In this document: piece by piece, positions 1 through 8,365 of the stretch
Position numbering within the stretch: the stretch's first letter is position 1
How the letters are laid out: each line of letters begins with the position of its first letter
Assembly: GCF_913063425.1 (NCBI RefSeq)
Contig: NZ_CAJXYK010000001.1
Location: 1 to 64,000, forward strand
Origin: an uncultured Thiohalocapsa sp.
GTDB taxonomy: Bacteria > Pseudomonadota > Gammaproteobacteria > Chromatiales > Chromatiaceae
Length of the DNA stretch: 64,000 nt
Direction: 5' to 3'
Notes under the pieces: generated by a model
Databases searched by the model: none
The model's input: only the letters and a program-made list of their open reading frames with translations
Told to the model about the DNA's origin: nothing
Program-made: the position numbers and the translations under genes

Positions 1-81
1 TCCACGACCATGATCTACACCCATGTGATGAATCGCCCGGGGGTGCTGCCGGTGCGCAGCCCGGTGGATGGGTTGGGGTGA
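1..81 (+). CDS. Integron-type tyrosine recombinase, C-terminal end (partial)
   Basis: Only the last 26 codons are in the window, reading from base 1 to the TGA at 79-81. The peptide contains TTMIYTHV, the box that holds the catalytic tyrosine (sixth residue of that string) of tyrosine recombinases. It is followed by a tail of the form NRPG...VRSPVDGL, which is characteristic of integron integrases (IntI) rather than XerC/D or phage integrases. IntI inserts gene cassettes at attI by attI x attC recombination. In integrons the cassette array lies beyond the 5' end of intI, so any array would be to the left of this window. The family call rests on a short tail. Confidence 0.7.
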   Translation, partial: STTMIYTHVMNRPGVLPVRSPVDGLG

Positions 82-91
82 GCCGCGTATG

Positions 92-116
92 GGGGACAGT
101 GTACTGATGTTCCGAG
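92..116 (+). repeat. GGGGACAGTGTACTGAT motif, RAYT/REP-like remnant
   Basis: The string GGGGGACAGTGTACTGAT resembles GGGGACGGTATACTGATT at 62537-62555. Motifs of this form often flank REP-associated tyrosine transposase (Y1/RAYT) genes in gammaproteobacteria; that link is family knowledge, and no transposase gene is present here. It lies where the missing toxin partner of the adjacent antitoxin would be expected, so it may mark the event that removed that gene. Confidence 0.35.
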
Positions 117-195
117 CCCATCGCCGTGGACAGTATGCCGGTCTTGTTGCCGAAGCTCCGGAGGCGCTGGTCGCTGCTCGTTATGAGTGCTCGCA

Positions 196-438
196 TCAGA
201 CCCCTTCGCGATCTCTCAGGGCATCGATATCGTCGTTCGTGACGATGACGCCGCGCGCATCGAAAGGCCGAAAGCCAGCCACCCCGCGTTGCTTCGCCTC
301 GTCCTGCCCTGCGCTCCCGGAAAGCGCTTGGCGGAGCAGTTCGGAGACCATCTGTCCGGCGGAGATCTGCCGCAGCCGCGCGCGCTCCTTCGCGGCTGCG
401 AGCACATCGTCGTCAATATCCAAGGTCGTTCGCATCAT
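196..438 (-). CDS. Orphan VapB-type ribbon-helix-helix antitoxin
   Basis: This 80-residue protein begins MMRTTLDIDDDVL, the N-terminal strand and helix typical of RHH antitoxins that pair with PIN-domain (VapC) toxins; its C-terminal part would bind the toxin. The start at 438 is chosen because GAGGT lies 4-5 bases upstream on the minus strand; an ATG at 453 is also open. VapBC pairs normally overlap. An ATG does overlap the antitoxin TGA (ATG at 196-194) and reads MRALI, like many VapC starts, but homology then stops. The toxin therefore appears lost, leaving a solitary antitoxin between an integron integrase and repeats. Confidence 0.7.
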   Translation of the reverse strand: MMRTTLDIDDDVLAAAKERARLRQISAGQMVSELLRQALSGSAGQDEAKQRGVAGFRPFDARGVIVTNDDIDALRDREGV

Positions 439-589
439 CACACCTCGCACCATGATGCGTTGATGTCAGCAGGGCCGTTCCGAGAGAGCTTGGGTCACGC
501 GACATCCGCACCGTGTTGCTCTTTTGAGACTGGGTGATTGTGTGTGTGAGTGTCGCAACTTTCACGGTGGTTGTTATTGATGTGTCGAC

Positions 590-700
590 GCCCCCAGGGG
601 TGGGCCGACTGGAAGTCGGCGCCCCCGAGGGTGGGCCGACTGGAAGTCGGCGCCCCCAGGGCGGCGACCCCAGGGCGGCGCACCCAGGGCGGTGGCGGCA
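590..700. repeat. Tandem palindromic REP-like repeat
   Basis: Two copies of a 31-base unit contain the palindrome GCCGACT-GGA-AGTCGGC at 604-620 and 635-651. They are followed by degenerate GGGCGGC.ACCCAGGGCGG units up to about 700. The same core palindrome with loop GA or TC recurs at 21962, 24267, 52625 and 54574, so this belongs to a dispersed family. It lies in the 288-base gap between the antitoxin and the 3' end of cusA. The rest of that gap (439-589) is noticeably lower in GC and shows no gene. Confidence 0.75.
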
Positions 701-726
701 GGCCGTGCCCCAAGTGGGCGCCGCGC

Positions 727-3700
727 TCAGCCGGAGGCGGGGGAGGGGGTGCCCGGCGCGGTCGGGGAGCTGGCCGGGGAGCTGCCGGGGGCCGGCTCGG
801 CGGTGTCCGCCGGCAGTGGCGCCGGCGACTCTCCATGCCTGAGTGCGCGCTGGCGCCAGAGCAGATAGATGGCCGGCAGCACGAACAGGCTCAGCAGCGG
901 GGCGGTGATCATGCCGCCCACCATGGGTGCGGCGATGGGCTGCATGACCTCGGAGCCGACGCCGCCCAGCAGCATGATGGGCAGGAGGCCGGCGAAGATG
1001 GTGGCGACGGTCATGGCCTTGGGGCGGATGCGCAGCACGGCGCCTTCTTCGATGGCGGCCTTGAGGTCGTCGCGGGTCGCAAGCCGCCCCTCGCGGGACC
1101 ACTGCTTGAGGGCGTTGTCCAGGTACACCAGCATGACCACGCCGAACTCGGCGGCGACGCCGGCGAGCGCGATGAAGCCGACGGCGACGGCGATGGACAG
1201 GTTGTAGCCCAGCAGGTACACCAGCCAGAAGCCGCCCACCAGAGAGAAGGGCAGGGAGAGCATCACCATCAGCGCCTCGGTGGTGCTGCGGAAGGTCATG
1301 TAGAGCAGCACGAAGATGATGGCGAGCGTCAGCGGGACGACCTGATTCAGGCGCTCCTGGGCGCGGGCCATGTACTCGTACTGCCCGGACCAGGTGAGCG
1401 AATAGCCGGGTGGCAGGTCCACCTCTTCACGCACCACCTGACGGGCCTCTGCGATCCAGCTGCCGAGGTCCCGGTCGCGGATGTCCACGAAGGTCCAGCC
1501 GTTGAGGCGCGCGTTCTCGCTCTTCAGCATGGGCGCGCCGTCCACGATCTCCACCTCCGCCACCTGGGCCAGCGGCACCTGGGCGCCGGTGGGGGTGACG
1601 ATGGGCAGCTCCCGGAGCTTCTGCACGTCGTCGCGCTGCTCCCGGGGGAAGCGGACGTTGATGGGATAGCGCTCCAGCCCCTCCACGGTGCGGCTCACGT
1701 TGATGCCGCCGATGGCCGCGGCCACCAGGCTGTTGATGTCGCTGACGTTGAGGCCCACACGGGCTGCCGCCAGGCGGTCCGGGCGGATCTCCACATAGCG
1801 CCCGCCGGCGACGCGCTCCGAGAAGGCGGAGGTGGTGCCCGCCACCTGCTGCACGGCGCGCTCCACGTCCTCGCCGATGCGCTCGATGACGTCCAGGTCC
1901 GGCCCGGCGATCTTGACCCCCACCGGCGTCTTGATGCCGGTGGCGAGCATGTCGATGCGGGTCTTGATGGGCATCACCCAGGCGTTGGTGACGCCCGGCA
2001 GGTCCACGGTGGCGTCCAGCTCGTCGATGAGCTTGTCCACGGTCATGCCGGGGCGCCATTCGGACTCGGGCTTGAGCTGGATCACGGTCTCGATCATGGT
2101 CAGCGGCGCCGGGTCCGTGGCCGTGTCCGCGCGGCCGATCTTGCCGAACACCCGCGCCACCTCCGGCAGGCTGGCGATGAGCCGGTCGGTCTGCTGCAAC
2201 AGCTCCTGCGCCTTGCCGATGGACAGCCCCGGCAGCGTGGTGGGCATGTACATCAGGTCGCCCTCGTAGAGGTCCGGCATGAACTCGGAGCCGAGCCCCC
2301 GGTGCCAGTGCTCCAGGACAGGCACGCCGCGGAAGGTCTCCCGCCAGGCATCGGCGAGCCCCGCCTGCCAGCCCTCGATGACCTCGATGGCGCCGCCGCC
2401 TTGCCCACCCGCTTGTGCGGTGTCGCCCGTGCCGGCGCCTGCGCCCGGTTGGGCCACCAGTGACGACACGGCGCCCGCCGCCTGGAACGGCCACTTGAGC
2501 GGCGCCAGCAGCCCGCTGACACCCGCCAGCGGAATCAGCATGCTTGCCATCACCAGGATGGAGACGACGATGGTGGTGCGTGGCAGCCGCAGCACCGCGC
2601 GCAGGAAGGGCCGGTAGAGCCAGATCAGGAAGCGGTTCAGCGGGTTCCTGTGCTCGGCCGGAATGCGCCCGCGCACCAGATAGCCCATGAGCACCGGCAC
2701 CAGGGTCACGGCGAGCCCGGCGGCGGCGGCCATGGCATAGGTCTTGGTGAAGGCCAGCGGGCGGAACAGCCGGCCTTCCTGGGCCTGCAGCGTGAACACC
2801 GGCAGGAAGCTGAGCGTGATGATGAGCAAGGAGAAGAACAGCGCCGGCCCGACTTCCACCGCCGCGTCGCCGATGACCCGCCAGTGCGCCTCCCCCCGCG
2901 GGCGCTCGCCGTGCTCGGCCTCCCAGCGCTCCAGGTGCTTGTGGGCATTCTCGATCATGACGATGGCCGCGTCCACCATCGCACCGATGGCAATGGCGAT
3001 GCCGCCCAAGGACATGATGTTGGCGTTGATGCCCTGCGCCTGCATAACGATGAAGGCGATGAGGATGCCCAGCGGCAGGGTGATGATCACCACCAGGGAC
3101 GAGCGGATGTGGAACAGGAAGGCCACGCACACCAGGGCGACGACGATGAACTCCTCGACGAGCTTGGTCTTGAGGTTGTCGACGCTGTCCAGGATGAGCT
3201 GGGAGCGGTCATAGGTCTCCACGATCTCCACCCCGTCCGGCAGGCTCGGGCGCAGCTCGTCGATGCGCTGCTTCACCGCATCGATGGTGGCGAGCGCGTT
3301 CTCGCCGGAGCGCATGACGATGATGCCGCCGGTGATCTCCCCCTCGCCGTCGAGGTCCGCGATGCCGCGGCGCATCTCCGGGCCGATCTGCACCCGCGCC
3401 ACGTCCCGCAGCAGCACCGGGGTGCCGTCCGGGGTGGTGTGCACCGGGATCAGCTCGATGTCCTCGATGGACGTGAGATAGCCCCGGGTGCGGACCATGT
3501 ACTCGGCCTCCGCGAGCTCCAGCACCGAGCCGCCCACTTCCCGGTTGGCGTTCTGCACCGCGGTGATGAGCCGCTCCAGCGGGATGCCGTAGCCGCGGAG
3601 CTTCTCCGGGTCCGCGACGATCTGATACTGGCGCACCATGCCGCCGACGGTGGCCACCTCCGACACGCCGGGGACCGTCTGCAGCTCGAACTTCAGAAAC

Positions 3701-4182
3701 CAGTCCTGAAGGCTGGTGAGCTGGGCGAGGTCGTGCCCGCCGGTGCGGTCCACCAGCGCATAGCTGTAGACCCAGCCGACACCGGTGGCGTCCGGGCCGA
3801 GCCTGGGCTGGACGCCGTCCGGCAGGTCCGAGGCGGCCTGGTTCAGGTACTCCAGCACCCGGGAGCGGGCCCAGTACAGATCCGTGCCGTCCTCGAAGAT
3901 GACGTAGACATAGGAGTCGCCGAAGAAGCTGTAGCCGCGCACCGCCTTGGCGCCCGGCACCGACAGCATGGTGGTGGTGATCGGGTAGGTGACCTGCTCC
4001 TCCACCACCCGCGGCGACTGCCCCGGAAAGCCGGTCTTGATGATCACCTGCACGTCCGACAGGTCCGGGATGGCGTCCAGCGGCGTGCTCTTGAGCGCGA
4101 CGATGCCCCAGCCCGTCAACAGCACGGCGGCGATGAGGACCAGGAAGCGGTTTCTGATGGACCAGAGGATGACGTGGCTCAT
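727..4182 (-). CDS. cusA: Cu(I)/Ag(I) efflux RND permease CusA
   Basis: A 1151-residue inner-membrane pump of the heavy-metal-efflux RND family, which exports monovalent copper or silver from periplasm and cytoplasm using the proton gradient. The N-terminus has the first membrane helix and the family signature [15 protein letters not shown]. The TM4 proton-relay motif [16 protein letters not shown]...EN carries Asp about 403 and Glu about 410. The three substrate methionines of CusA are all present, in [10 protein letters not shown] (about 646), PLTMIET (about 694) and [12 protein letters not shown] (about 745); this favours Cu/Ag over CzcA-type Zn/Co/Cd. It is about 100 residues longer than E. 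coli CusA because of a Gly/Ala-rich insert around residues 575-620 and a Pro/Ser/Ala-rich tail. It is last in a leftward operon after cusB. Confidence 0.95.
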   Translation of the reverse strand: MSHVILWSIRNRFLVLIAAVLLTGWGIVALKSTPLDAIPDLSDVQVIIKTGFPGQSPRVVEEQVTYPITTTMLSVPGAKAVRGYSFFGDSYVYVIFEDGTDLYWARSRVLEYLNQAASDLPDGVQPRLGPDATGVGWVYSYALVDRTGGHDLAQLTSLQDWFLKFELQTVPGVSEVATVGGMVRQYQIVADPEKLRGYGIPLERLITAVQNANREVGGSVLELAEAEYMVRTRGYLTSIEDIELIPVHTTPDGTPVLLRDVARVQIGPEMRRGIADLDGEGEITGGIIVMRSGENALATIDAVKQRIDELRPSLPDGVEIVETYDRSQLILDSVDNLKTKLVEEFIVVALVCVAFLFHIRSSLVVIITLPLGILIAFIVMQAQGINANIMSLGGIAIAIGAMVDAAIVMIENAHKHLERWEAEHGERPRGEAHWRVIGDAAVEVGPALFFSLLIITLSFLPVFTLQAQEGRLFRPLAFTKTYAMAAAAGLAVTLVPVLMGYLVRGRIPAEHRNPLNRFLIWLYRPFLRAVLRLPRTTIVVSILVMASMLIPLAGVSGLLAPLKWPFQAAGAVSSLVAQPGAGAGTGDTAQAGGQGGGAIEVIEGWQAGLADAWRETFRGVPVLEHWHRGLGSEFMPDLYEGDLMYMPTTLPGLSIGKAQELLQQTDRLIASLPEVARVFGKIGRADTATDPAPLTMIETVIQLKPESEWRPGMTVDKLIDELDATVDLPGVTNAWVMPIKTRIDMLATGIKTPVGVKIAGPDLDVIERIGEDVERAVQQVAGTTSAFSERVAGGRYVEIRPDRLAAARVGLNVSDINSLVAAAIGGINVSRTVEGLERYPINVRFPREQRDDVQKLRELPIVTPTGAQVPLAQVAEVEIVDGAPMLKSENARLNGWTFVDIRDRDLGSWIAEARQVVREEVDLPPGYSLTWSGQYEYMARAQERLNQVVPLTLAIIFVLLYMTFRSTTEALMVMLSLPFSLVGGFWLVYLLGYNLSIAVAVGFIALAGVAAEFGVVMLVYLDNALKQWSREGRLATRDDLKAAIEEGAVLRIRPKAMTVATIFAGLLPIMLLGGVGSEVMQPIAAPMVGGMITAPLLSLFVLPAIYLLWRQRALRHGESPAPLPADTAEPAPGSSPASSPTAPGTPSPASG

Positions 4183-4200
4183 GGCTCGGACGGCCCCTTG

Positions 4201-4338
4201 TCAGGGCACACCGACGAGACACGCCGTCGGTGGCAGGATGGGGATGCCCGCCAGGGATGCAGGCCGGTGAGGTGCGGATCGCCGGCGACGATCAGCGCCG
4301 CATCGGCCGCTTTGGCGGGGGCGAGGAACCTGTTGTCC
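4201..4338 (-). pseudogene. PIN-family toxin, C-terminal relic with frameshift
   Basis: Read leftwards from 4338, one frame gives DNRFLAPAKAADAALIVAGD then HLTGLHPW, the C-terminal signature of PIN-family toxins (DNRFL..A..A.ADAIVSGD.HLL.LHPWRGIPIL). After LHPW the match moves to another frame, which continues GIPILPPTACLVGVP and stops at 4201. Restoring one G in the run TGGCGG-GCATC would rejoin the frames, so this is a single-base deletion. The N-terminal two thirds of the domain, with the first catalytic acids, are absent. It is a dead toxin fragment between cusB and cusA, with no antitoxin beside it. Confidence 0.75.
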
Positions 4339-4393
4339 ATGGGGGGCTGCGCGGTCAGTGACCTCGATGCCGGCACCGCCTGCGCTGGGTGTA

Positions 4394-4500
4394 TCGCGGC
4401 AGGGATGGCGCTCCCACAGGCCGGAGCCCGCTGTGGGAGCAGCCTCCGGCCGCGACGCCGCCGGCACCGCGCGCGGCATCGTCGCGGCAGGGATGCCGCG
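4394..4500. repeat. REP-like copies (TCGCGGCAGGGATG...GCTCCCACA)
   Basis: Three partial copies occur in the 388-base gap between cusB and cusA: TCGCGGCAGGGATGGCGCTCCCACA at 4394-4418, an inverted GTGGGAGC...CCGCGAC at about 4432-4456, and GTCGCGGCAGGGATGCCGCG at about 4483-4500. The opposite orientation of the same unit is seen at 6495-6521. They look like the short palindromic REP elements (GTGGGAGCGGC..GCCGCGA) known from pseudomonads and xanthomonads. With the PIN relic they account for most of this gap; the remaining stretch 4500-4570 shows nothing else. Confidence 0.65.
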
Positions 4501-4570
4501 CATTGGCGCCGCGCCTTCTCGAAGGCCAGCGCCGGTACCGACTCCGGGCACCGCGCACTGTCCGATGCGA

Positions 4571-5887
4571 TCAGTGCACATGTGCCTGCCCCCCACGCTC
4601 GCCGTCGCCCTCGCGCTCCGCCTCAGGCTCCGCCATCCGCATGAAGCTTGCCTGGAGGTTGGACTCCGAGTCGATCAGGAATTGCCCGGAGACGACCACC
4701 TCATCGCCGGGCTCCAGGCCGGAGAGAATCTCCACCTCCTCGCCGCGCTGCATGCCCGTCACCACGTCCACCGGCTGGAAACGGCCGCCGCCCAGCGCCA
4801 GCACCACGCTCTCGCGCTCGCCGGTGACGATCAGGGCCTGGCTGGGTACCTTCAGCACATCGCGCTTGGGGCCGCCGTAGATGACCACGTCGGCGAACAT
4901 GTTGGGCTTGAGCGCGAGGTCCGGGTTGTCGAAGACCAGGCGCACCTTGAGGGTCCGGGTATCGGGGTCGAGCTCCGGATACAGGTAGTCCACCTTGCCC
5001 TCCCAGGTGCGCCCCGGGCGGGCGGGGACCGTCATCTCGGCGGCGAGCCCTTCGCGCAGCCAGTCGATCTGGTGCTCGTAGATGTCCACCATGACCCAGA
5101 CCTGCGCCAGGTCCGCGATGCTGAACATCTCGCTGGCTTCGGTGACGTACATGCCGTCGCGGGCGGTCATCTGCGTGACGATGCCGTCGATGGGCGCACG
5201 CACCGGGACGCGGTTGCGCGGCTCGCCGGTACGCTCGATTTCGCGGATGATGTCGTCCGGCACGTCCAGCAGCCGCAGGATGTTGCGTGCCTTGTCCTCG
5301 CTCACGCGCCGCTGGGCGCCGGACCTGTCCTGCGCGAGCAGGAAGTCCACCTGGGCGGAGAGGATGTCCGGCGCATAGAGCTCCGCCAGCTGCTGGCCCG
5401 CCCGCACGGGCTGGCCCTCGGCGCGCAGGCTCAGAGACTCGATCCAGCCGTCGGCGCGGGGATGCACGTGGGCGAGCCGGGTCTCGTCATACTCGATGCG
5501 GCCGACCGTCTTGATGTACTTCCACAGCGTGCCCCGCTCGGCCTTGGTGGTGCGCACGCCGAGGGTCTGGATGACGGCCGGCGTGAGCGCCACTTCCGGG
5601 CGTTTGCCGGTCATCGGGTCCATCATCTTCTCCACCAGGTCCATGCCGCAGATGGGGCAGGACCCGGGCTCGTCCTTGACGATGTTCGGATGCATGGGGC
5701 ACACGTACTTGGGGTCCATGTGCTTGGCGGCGTGCTCAAGCGCCGTGTCGTCGGCGGCCTCGGCCAGGCTCTCGCTCGGCTGCCCGGTCTCCTCGCAGCC
5801 GATGAGTGCCAGCGGCAGGAGTGGTATCAGGGCGAGCGCGCAGGCCCGTACGACGGCGCCACTGCGGCGCCCGGGGTTGCAGGACAT
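4571..5887 (-). CDS. cusB: CusB-like periplasmic adaptor with heavy-metal-binding domain
   Basis: A 438-residue membrane-fusion subunit that links CusA to an outer-membrane channel and passes metal to the pump. The start at 5887 precedes a signal sequence ending in the lipobox LIGC, so Cys31 is the likely lipidated residue; the longer open frame upstream lacks homology. Residues about 61-90 form a small metal-binding domain with YVCPMHP, CPICGM and nearby Met residues (Cys63, Cys77, Cys80), found at the N-terminus of many CusB proteins. Hairpin, barrel-sandwich and beta-barrel regions follow. The His- and Met-containing tail (..QAHVH) may also bind metal. It lies 89 bases after the secreted protein and 388 before cusA. 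No outer-membrane CusC or CusF gene is in this window. Confidence 0.92.
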   Translation of the reverse strand: MSCNPGRRSGAVVRACALALIPLLPLALIGCEETGQPSESLAEAADDTALEHAAKHMDPKYVCPMHPNIVKDEPGSCPICGMDLVEKMMDPMTGKRPEVALTPAVIQTLGVRTTKAERGTLWKYIKTVGRIEYDETRLAHVHPRADGWIESLSLRAEGQPVRAGQQLAELYAPDILSAQVDFLLAQDRSGAQRRVSEDKARNILRLLDVPDDIIREIERTGEPRNRVPVRAPIDGIVTQMTARDGMYVTEASEMFSIADLAQVWVMVDIYEHQIDWLREGLAAEMTVPARPGRTWEGKVDYLYPELDPDTRTLKVRLVFDNPDLALKPNMFADVVIYGGPKRDVLKVPSQALIVTGERESVVLALGGGRFQPVDVVTGMQRGEEVEILSGLEPGDEVVVSGQFLIDSESNLQASFMRMAEPEAEREGDGERGGQAHVH

Positions 5888-5976
5888 GGTGGTCGGTCTC
5901 CGGTGCAGCGCCCGGCGGGTTGGTGTGCGCCGGGGCAGGGTCCAACGGTGGGCGGCGCAGTGGCCGCCCGGCTCCA

Positions 5977-6411
5977 TCAGCCGGAGAAGTGCCGCGGCGG
6001 CCGCAGCAGGCCGTCCGGGTTGGGGGTGGTGAGGCGTGACACGAGGCGCGCGTGCGGCACAAGCCGCTCCGAGCGCGCGACCTCCGGGACTTGGGCGGTC
6101 ACCAGGTGCCAGCCGCCGGCAACCTTGCCCAGGTTGCATTTTTGGCAGGGCTCGGCGGTTACGCCGTCGGGCGTGTCGCTGCCGGCGGGCGTGACAGACG
6201 CTGCATGTCCCGATGTCGCCTGGCTCAGGAAGCCCGTGAGATGGGGGCAGGCCGCCGTGGTGGGCGCCGCTCCGTTCGCCTGCGCCTCATTCGCCTGCGC
6301 CCCATCCGCCTGCGCCTGATGGACGCAGCCGAGCGCATTCGCCGCGAACAGCTGTAGATTCAGCAGCAGTACGCAGGCCACAGCGACGAGATGTCTGCGG
6401 TTCTTGCCCAT
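5977..6411 (-). CDS. Secreted Cys-containing protein at the head of the cus operon, unknown
   Basis: A 144-residue protein starting MGKNRRHLVAVACVLLL, a clear signal peptide; the start at 6411 is preferred over an ATG at 6477 because the hydrophobic stretch then sits correctly. The mature part has a short Gln/Ala/Asn repeat (residues about 32-48), then ACPH and CQKC motifs that could bind a metal, and a basic Pro-rich C-terminus. I do not recognise the family with certainty; small Cys/His proteins of this kind often accompany copper-resistance genes. It is read in the same direction as cusB and cusA and only 89 bases upstream of cusB. A periplasmic copper-handling role is inferred from position. 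Confidence 0.6.
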   Translation of the reverse strand: MGKNRRHLVAVACVLLLNLQLFAANALGCVHQAQADGAQANEAQANGAAPTTAACPHLTGFLSQATSGHAASVTPAGSDTPDGVTAEPCQKCNLGKVAGGWHLVTAQVPEVARSERLVPHARLVSRLTTPNPDGLLRPPRHFSG

Positions 6412-6493
6412 GGCGCGAATGTGAATGCCGATCGCGTGCAGTGCAAGTGTCCGCCCTCCCAAGAAAGCGGATTGCACCGCGCCCGGTGGTGTC

Positions 6494-6522
6494 CTTGTGG
6501 GAGCGGCATTCCTGCCGCGACC
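6494..6522 (+). repeat. REP-like palindrome (GTGGGAGCGGCATTCCTGCCGCGA)
   Basis: GTGGGAGCGGCATTCCTGCCGCGA forms an imperfect hairpin in the 173-base gap between the secreted protein and the TauE-like gene. It is the inverted counterpart of the copies at 4394-4500, so this element occurs on both sides of cusB. Confidence 0.6.
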
Positions 6523-6584
6523 TTATCGGCGTGCCGCCGCTGCCGCAGCCATCGCGACAAGGCTGCGGTTCCCGGAGCGGGGCA

Positions 6585-7388
6585 TCACTCCGCCACCCTG
6601 CCCACCTGCACGGCGGGTCCGGCAGCATCCGACGCCGCGTACTGCTCCCACAGCAAATGGGCCGACACCGCCAGCGACATCGCCACCAGCACCGGGCGCA
6701 CCAGCCGGGCGCCGTGGCGCAGCACCAGGTGGGCGCCGAGCCAGCCGCCGATGAATTGCCCGACGGCCATGGACAGCGCCAGCGCCCACACCACCTGGCC
6801 GCCGGCGATGAACAGGAGCAGCGCCGCCAGGTTGCTGGTGAAATTGAGGAGCTTGGCATGGGCCGTGGCGCGCCGCAGGTTGTAACCCAGCAGCGCGACA
6901 AAACCCATCGCAAAGAAGGTCCCGGTGCCGGGGCCGAAGAAGCCGTCGTAGAAGCCGACACCGGCACCGACGGTGAGCGCGAAGGTGGCGTCGCCGATGC
7001 GCCGGCGCGAGTCCAGGTCCGACACCCGCGGCGAGAACAGGAAGTACAGCGCAAAGCCGATGAGCAGCACGGGCACCAGCCCCGCGAGCAGGTCGGCCGC
7101 CAGCACCTGCACCGCCAGCGCGCCGGCGGCGGCTCCGACGAAGGTGCAGCCCACGGCGAGGGCCGCCCCGCGCAGATCGATGGCCCCCGCGCGCACGAAG
7201 CGCGCCGTCGCGGCGAAGGAGCCGAACACCGACTGCGCCTTGTTGGTGGCGAGCGCCTGCACCGGCGTCACGCCGGCCCACAGCAGCGCCGGCACCGTCA
7301 GCAGGCCGCCGCCGCCGGCCATGGCATCGATGCCGCCGGCCACCAGCGCAATGGCGAACAACACGAGCGCGAGCTCCAGCATGTCCAT
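6585..7388 (-). CDS. TauE/SafE (TSUP) family membrane exporter
   Basis: A 267-residue integral membrane protein of the TSUP family, which moves sulfite or other small sulfonated or carboxylated anions across the inner membrane; the substrate here is unknown. The N-terminal half carries the typical glycine-rich loop GGIDAMAGGGGLLTVPALL and LATNKAQSVFGS. The second half has GFYDGFFGPGTGTF, the repeated form of the family motif, and HAKLLNFTSN. About eight hydrophobic segments fit the family. The start is placed at 7388 (MDMLELAL); a longer frame to 7487 has a non-homologous basic leader. It is divergent from the HAD gene with only 7 bases between starts, so their promoters must overlap each other's coding regions. 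Confidence 0.88.
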   Translation of the reverse strand: MDMLELALVLFAIALVAGGIDAMAGGGGLLTVPALLWAGVTPVQALATNKAQSVFGSFAATARFVRAGAIDLRGAALAVGCTFVGAAAGALAVQVLAADLLAGLVPVLLIGFALYFLFSPRVSDLDSRRRIGDATFALTVGAGVGFYDGFFGPGTGTFFAMGFVALLGYNLRRATAHAKLLNFTSNLAALLLFIAGGQVVWALALSMAVGQFIGGWLGAHLVLRHGARLVRPVLVAMSLAVSAHLLWEQYAASDAAGPAVQVGRVAE

Positions 7389-7395
7389 GGCTTTG

Positions 7396-8100
7396 ATGAA
7401 ACCGACTGACGAACGGATGGGTACGGAGCTGCGCGAGCCCCCGGCGGCACTGCGCTGGCGGCTCGTGATCTTCGACTTCGACGGCACCCTGGCGGACAGC
7501 TTTCCGTGGTTTGCAGAGGTGCTGAACGACGTGGCCGCGCGCTGGCGCTTCCGCCCGGTGGCCGCTGCGGATGCGGAGCGGCTGCGTCATGCCGGCGCGG
7601 TCGAAATCCTACGCCATCTGCGGGTGCCGGGCTGGAAGGCGCCGCTGGTGGCCCGGGACCTGCGCCGCCGGATGAGTGCGGACATCCACCGCATCCACCC
7701 CTTCGCCGGCGTAGACTCCCTGCTCGCCGAGCTTGAGGGCGCCGGCTGCGAGCTCGGCATCGCCACGTCCAACACCGCGGCCAACGTCCGCGCCGTGCTC
7801 GGACCCGCGGCGCTGCGCCGCGTACACCACCTGGAGGCGGGCGTGTCCATCCATGGCAAAGGGGCAAGGCTGCGCCGGATGCTGAAGCGCGCCGGTGTCA
7901 GCGCGGCGGAGGCCATCTACATCGGCGACGAGATCCGCGATATCCACGCCGCCCGCGCCGCCGGCATCGCCGCCGGCTGCGTCGCCTGGGGCTACAACCG
8001 GCCCTTGGCGCTGCGGCGGGAGCGGCCGGATCTGCTGTTTGACACTGTGCGGGAGATTCCGGCGCGGCTGGCCGCAACCAGACCGGCCCTGGGGTCTTGA
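7396..8100 (+). CDS. HAD-superfamily hydrolase (phosphatase-like)
   Basis: A 234-residue phosphatase of the HAD-IA group, related to phosphoglycolate phosphatases. Motif I is VIFDFDGTLADS with nucleophile Asp27 and acid/base Asp29. Motif II is the SNT in GIATSNTAANV. A conserved Lys lies in SIHGKG, and motif IV is YIGDEIRDIHAA, which binds Mg2+. The small alpha-helical cap lies between motifs I and II. The substrate cannot be read from the sequence. The start could be ATG 7396 or ATG 7417; neither has a strong ribosome-binding site. It is divergent from the TSUP gene. Confidence 0.85.
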   Translation: MKPTDERMGTELREPPAALRWRLVIFDFDGTLADSFPWFAEVLNDVAARWRFRPVAAADAERLRHAGAVEILRHLRVPGWKAPLVARDLRRRMSADIHRIHPFAGVDSLLAELEGAGCELGIATSNTAANVRAVLGPAALRRVHHLEAGVSIHGKGARLRRMLKRAGVSAAEAIYIGDEIRDIHAARAAGIAAGCVAWGYNRPLALRRERPDLLFDTVREIPARLAATRPALGS

Positions 8101-8130
8101 GCGATCAAAGCCGGGCGACGTTGGATCGGC

Positions 8131-8349
8131 TCAAAGCCAGCGCCCCAGGTGCACGCCGGTGTTCACCCTGACCGGCCCCAGATCGACACTGGGGCCGGCG
8201 ATGCCGACACTGCCGTAGATGCCGCCGCGGCAACCGGCGAGCGACACGCAGAGCAGGCAGGCGGCGGCCATCAGCGCGGGACGCAGCCGCCGCAGCCCGA
8301 TGTGGCCGCCGCGACGCGGCCCGCGGCTCGGTCGTAAGCTGTTCGTCAT
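8131..8349 (-). CDS. Small lipoprotein, unknown
   Basis: A 72-residue protein with a long basic N-region, a hydrophobic stretch LMAAACLLCVSL and the lipobox LAGC, so a short lipoprotein of about 30 mature residues is predicted. The mature end, GIYGSVGIAGPSVDLGPV..., is Gly/Val-rich and short beta-like. I recognise no function. It lies 16 bases downstream of the VOC lipoprotein and probably shares its transcript. Confidence 0.55.
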   Translation of the reverse strand: MTNSLRPSRGPRRGGHIGLRRLRPALMAAACLLCVSLAGCRGGIYGSVGIAGPSVDLGPVRVNTGVHLGRWL

Positions 8350-8365
8350 CTGGTATCTCCTGTAC

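Noticed and set aside
177-196. A surviving vapC gene after the antitoxin
   Set aside because: Only MRALI resembles VapC; the rest of the frame has no PIN motifs and runs off the window edge.
590-700. Possible CRISPR array
   Set aside because: The two units are contiguous palindromes with no spacers between, and the core occurs singly elsewhere.
727-4182. CzcA (Zn/Co/Cd) rather than CusA
   Set aside because: All three Cu/Ag-binding methionines of CusA are present.
550-4644. Long open frames antisense to cusA (for example 550-2463 and 2650-4644 on the plus strand)
   Set aside because: They are His/Asp/Gly-rich shadow frames produced by the high GC of the real gene and match no family; the minus-strand CusA is continuous and full-length.
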